This document shows, in pieces, positions 58,309-60,242 of a stretch of 60,242 nt of DNA. A program made the translations under genes and the position numbers. Positions within the stretch are counted from its first letter, which is position 1. The number at the start of each line of letters is the position of its first letter. Origin of the DNA: Dyella sp. C11 (GTDB lineage Bacteria; Pseudomonadota; Gammaproteobacteria; Xanthomonadales; Rhodanobacteraceae); contig NZ_QAVX01000028.1 in the NCBI RefSeq assembly GCF_003121485.1, positions 1 through 60,242 on the forward strand. The letters are read 5' to 3'. The notes beneath the pieces were generated by a model. That model was not told where the DNA came from and did not search any database. It saw only the letters and a program-made list of their open reading frames with translations.

Positions 58309-60099
58309 TTACGGTGTTTGTTCCGGCGGCACCAGCGCGATCACCAGCCAGCCCGGCCTGGGTTCCAGCTCACGCTTCACCGACGCCACGCGCAGCGCGC
58401 CCTTTTCCTCGACACCGAACAGCAGCACCGTCGGCGATCCGTATTGTTCGATGAAGTTCGGCCAGTCGAAAGTCGCGGTAAGTCGCGTCGACTTGATGCG
58501 CCAGCCTTCCGCCAGACGCTCCATGAAGCGCTCATGCGTCATCTCGGCCTCGAACAGCGCGGGGGCGCCAAGATCGCCACCGAGCTGCACGCGACTCCCG
58601 GTGATATGCGTGTCCTCGTTGTTCAGGCGATAGACCTTGCCGCGCCCGAATTCCTGGCGGTAATAGACGCAGGCCAGTGCGTTGCGTTCGCGGTTGGTGG
58701 ACATTGCGAGAAGACGTCCCATGCCGGTGAGATCGAGATGCCGCTCCGCGTACGACGACGCGGGATAGCCGAAGAATGTCTGCAGCCCTTCCATGCGCGC
58801 GTGCTTGATGCCATCCCAATGCTCAGCGGCGACGACCACACGAAAGCCGGCATCGGTCAATGCACGCGCCACCACGCGCGCGGCGGTATCCGAACCGTAA
58901 ATCAGCACGCCCGTGGGATCGGGCTCGGCAACCTTCAGCCATCGCGCCAGCGGGCGGGCCGTCGCGCTCTGCAGCACGACGGTGCCGATGATCAGGATGA
59001 AAACGAGTGGCACGATTTCATTCGCGCCTTCCATGCCCAAGGCTTCAAGCTTCAAGGCGAACAGCGCCGACACCGCAGCCGCCACGATGCCACGTGGCGC
59101 CACCCAGGCAATCAACGCACGCTCGCGCCAGCTCAGCGTGCTGCCGATGCTGGCCAACACGGCGGTGACCGGACGCACCACCAGCTGCGCCACGATGAAG
59201 ATGGCGATGCCCGACCACAGCATGCCATCCGGCAAGGGCCAGCTCAGGCGAGCGGCAAGCAGGATGAACAAGGTCGACACCAGCAAGGTGGTGAGGTTTT
59301 CCTTGAAGTCGAGAATGTCGTCGATATGCACGCCACGCATGTTGCCCAGCGCGATGCCCATCACCGTCACAGTCAACAGGCCCGACTCGTGCGTGATGGC
59401 ATTGGACAGCGAGAACGCAAGCAGCACGGCAACCAGCGTGCCGAAATTCTGCAGGTACTCGGGAATCAACTGGCGGCGCAACAGGAACGCGAGCAGCCAC
59501 GCAGCGAGCAAACCGATCACCACGCCACTGGCGATGACGGCGAGAAACACGCCGACGGTATGACCCTGTTGTCGCGACACGATGGCTTCATAGACCAGCA
59601 CGGCGAACAACGCGCCCAACGGATCGATCACGATGCCTTCCCAGCGCAGCGTGTTGGCGATACGCGCGTTGGGGCGCACGGTGCGCAGCATGGGCGCGAT
59701 CACCGTCGGGCCGGTGACACAGGTGAGCGCACCAAACAGCAGCGCCACTTCCCAACTGAGACCGGCGAGGTAGTGCGCCGCCACGCCCAGCATGAACACC
59801 GCAACGATGGCGCCGTACGTCACCAGGCCGCGCACGGCGCGACCGATGTCAGGCAGTTCGCTGAAGCGCAGCGTCAGGCTTCCTTCGAACAGGATCACCG
59901 CCACCGCCAGCGACACCACCGGGAACAACAGCGGGCCCAGCAACGCATCCGGTTTCAGCACCCCAGCCACGGGCCCCATGAGGATGCCGGCCAACAGCAG
60001 GAACAGGATGGCCGGCAGCTTTACGCGCCATGCCAGCCATTGGGCAAGAAAGCCCACGCCCAGGATGCATACCAGGAGCAGTCCGAGATCGATCGTCAT
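58309..60099 (-). CDS. Cation:proton antiporter (CPA1/NhaP type) with TrkA-N-like domain
   Basis: A 596-residue membrane protein. Residues 1 to about 385 form roughly 12 helices with the transporter motifs LFGALTCVTGPTVIAPMLR and RWEGIVIDPLGALFAVLVYE. The cytoplasmic C-terminus begins with a nucleotide-binding-like stretch (GVLIYGSDTAARVVARALTD). It probably exchanges Na+ or K+ for protons, with the C-terminal domain sensing nucleotide. AGGA lies 7 bases before the ATG at 60099. It is convergent with aceA. Confidence 0.88.
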   Translation of the reverse strand: MTIDLGLLLVCILGVGFLAQWLAWRVKLPAILFLLLAGILMGPVAGVLKPDALLGPLLFPVVSLAVAVILFEGSLTLRFSELPDIGRAVRGLVTYGAIVAVFMLGVAAHYLAGLSWEVALLFGALTCVTGPTVIAPMLRTVRPNARIANTLRWEGIVIDPLGALFAVLVYEAIVSRQQGHTVGVFLAVIASGVVIGLLAAWLLAFLLRRQLIPEYLQNFGTLVAVLLAFSLSNAITHESGLLTVTVMGIALGNMRGVHIDDILDFKENLTTLLVSTLFILLAARLSWPLPDGMLWSGIAIFIVAQLVVRPVTAVLASIGSTLSWRERALIAWVAPRGIVAAAVSALFALKLEALGMEGANEIVPLVFILIIGTVVLQSATARPLARWLKVAEPDPTGVLIYGSDTAARVVARALTDAGFRVVVAAEHWDGIKHARMEGLQTFFGYPASSYAERHLDLTGMGRLLAMSTNRERNALACVYYRQEFGRGKVYRLNNEDTHITGSRVQLGGDLGAPALFEAEMTHERFMERLAEGWRIKSTRLTATFDWPNFIEQYGSPTVLLFGVEEKGALRVASVKRELEPRPGWLVIALVPPEQTP

Positions 60100-60222
60100 G
60101 CACGGTCCTTCGCGATCGCAGTGAAGCTATCGGACCACGCACAACGAACCGCCGTCCATCGCGTCATCACGACGGGGAACGGCGGCCAAAACGTTGGTAG
60201 GGGGGCCAAGCCCCGGTATCGG

Positions 60223-60242
60223 CTGTCTCGTATACACATCTG
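60223..60242. other. Probable Nextera/Tn5 mosaic-end adapter at contig end
   Basis: The sequence CTGTCTCGTATACACATCTG matches the 19-base Tn5 mosaic end used in Nextera libraries at 18 of 19 positions (G for T at 60230), plus the next adapter base G. It is flush with the end of the window. It should be treated as library adapter rather than genome. Confidence 0.85.

Noticed and set aside
60223-60241. Tn5-type transposon end marking a mobile element
   Set aside because: The match is to the mosaic end used in sequencing libraries and is flush with the sequence end, so adapter contamination is far more likely.
1-60242. tRNA, rRNA or riboswitch genes
   Set aside because: None could be recognised by eye on either strand; a covariance-model scan would be needed to exclude short or divergent RNAs.

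Overview
The window is a high-GC (about 64 percent by eye), densely coded chromosomal segment from a gammaproteobacterium. The gene families point to the Xanthomonadales, most likely Rhodanobacteraceae (Dyella, Luteibacter or Rhodanobacter type): an E. coli-type PssA, UbiJ-UbiB, TtcA, RdgC, paired secreted S10 peptidases, a Burkholderia-like tad locus and abundant short palindromic intergenic repeats. The placement is inferred from gene content, not from a marker gene. The last 20 bases look like Nextera transposase adapter, so the right edge is probably a contig end.

Region 1 (1-8.9 kb) is a surface-adhesin cluster. The 3' end of one trimeric autotransporter enters from the left. A 1739-residue trimeric autotransporter then runs leftwards, followed by a periplasmic BamE-like/OmpA-like protein resembling a dedicated autotransporter helper. 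An AraC-family regulator lies upstream. Four exact-period 21-bp repeats sit between the regulator's terminator and the autotransporter, and a fifth copy lies upstream of the regulator gene itself.

Region 2 (8.9-20.6 kb) is a complete-looking tad (Flp type IVb pilus) operon: flp, prepilin peptidase, TadE, CpaB, CpaC, CpaE, CpaF, TadB, TadC, TadD, a DUF3613 protein and a TadG-like protein. Most genes overlap by 4 bp.

Region 3 (20.7-34.3 kb) is rich in secreted enzymes: a DUF2968 protein, a DUF6624 protein, two tandem S10 carboxypeptidase-like proteins, a Tat-exported phosphoesterase, an EF-hand protein, an M1 aminopeptidase, a membrane-anchored alpha/beta hydrolase, an isoprenylcysteine-methyltransferase-like membrane protein and an ECF sigma/anti-sigma/secreted-protein operon. 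A 1-kb gene-free island at 27.8-28.9 kb is made of dispersed repeats.

Region 4 (34.4-55 kb) is mostly housekeeping: YgjP-like metallopeptidase, RdgC, aromatic aminotransferase with TtcA, YdcH, a GNAT acetyltransferase, PssA, a MarR-controlled AaeAB-like efflux operon, a DUF4156 lipoprotein, an M16 peptidase, TrmL, UbiJ-UbiB, TruC, ArfB and a PlsC-like acyltransferase.

Region 5 (54-60 kb) is the glyoxylate shunt: a divergent LysR regulator, aceB and aceA, with a large palindromic repeat inside the aceB-aceA gap. A cation:proton antiporter follows before the contig end.

The most interesting part is the adhesion block. An AraC regulator stands between two surface-attachment systems and appears to share a binding motif with the autotransporter promoter, which suggests one regulator coordinating the autotransporter and perhaps the Flp pili.
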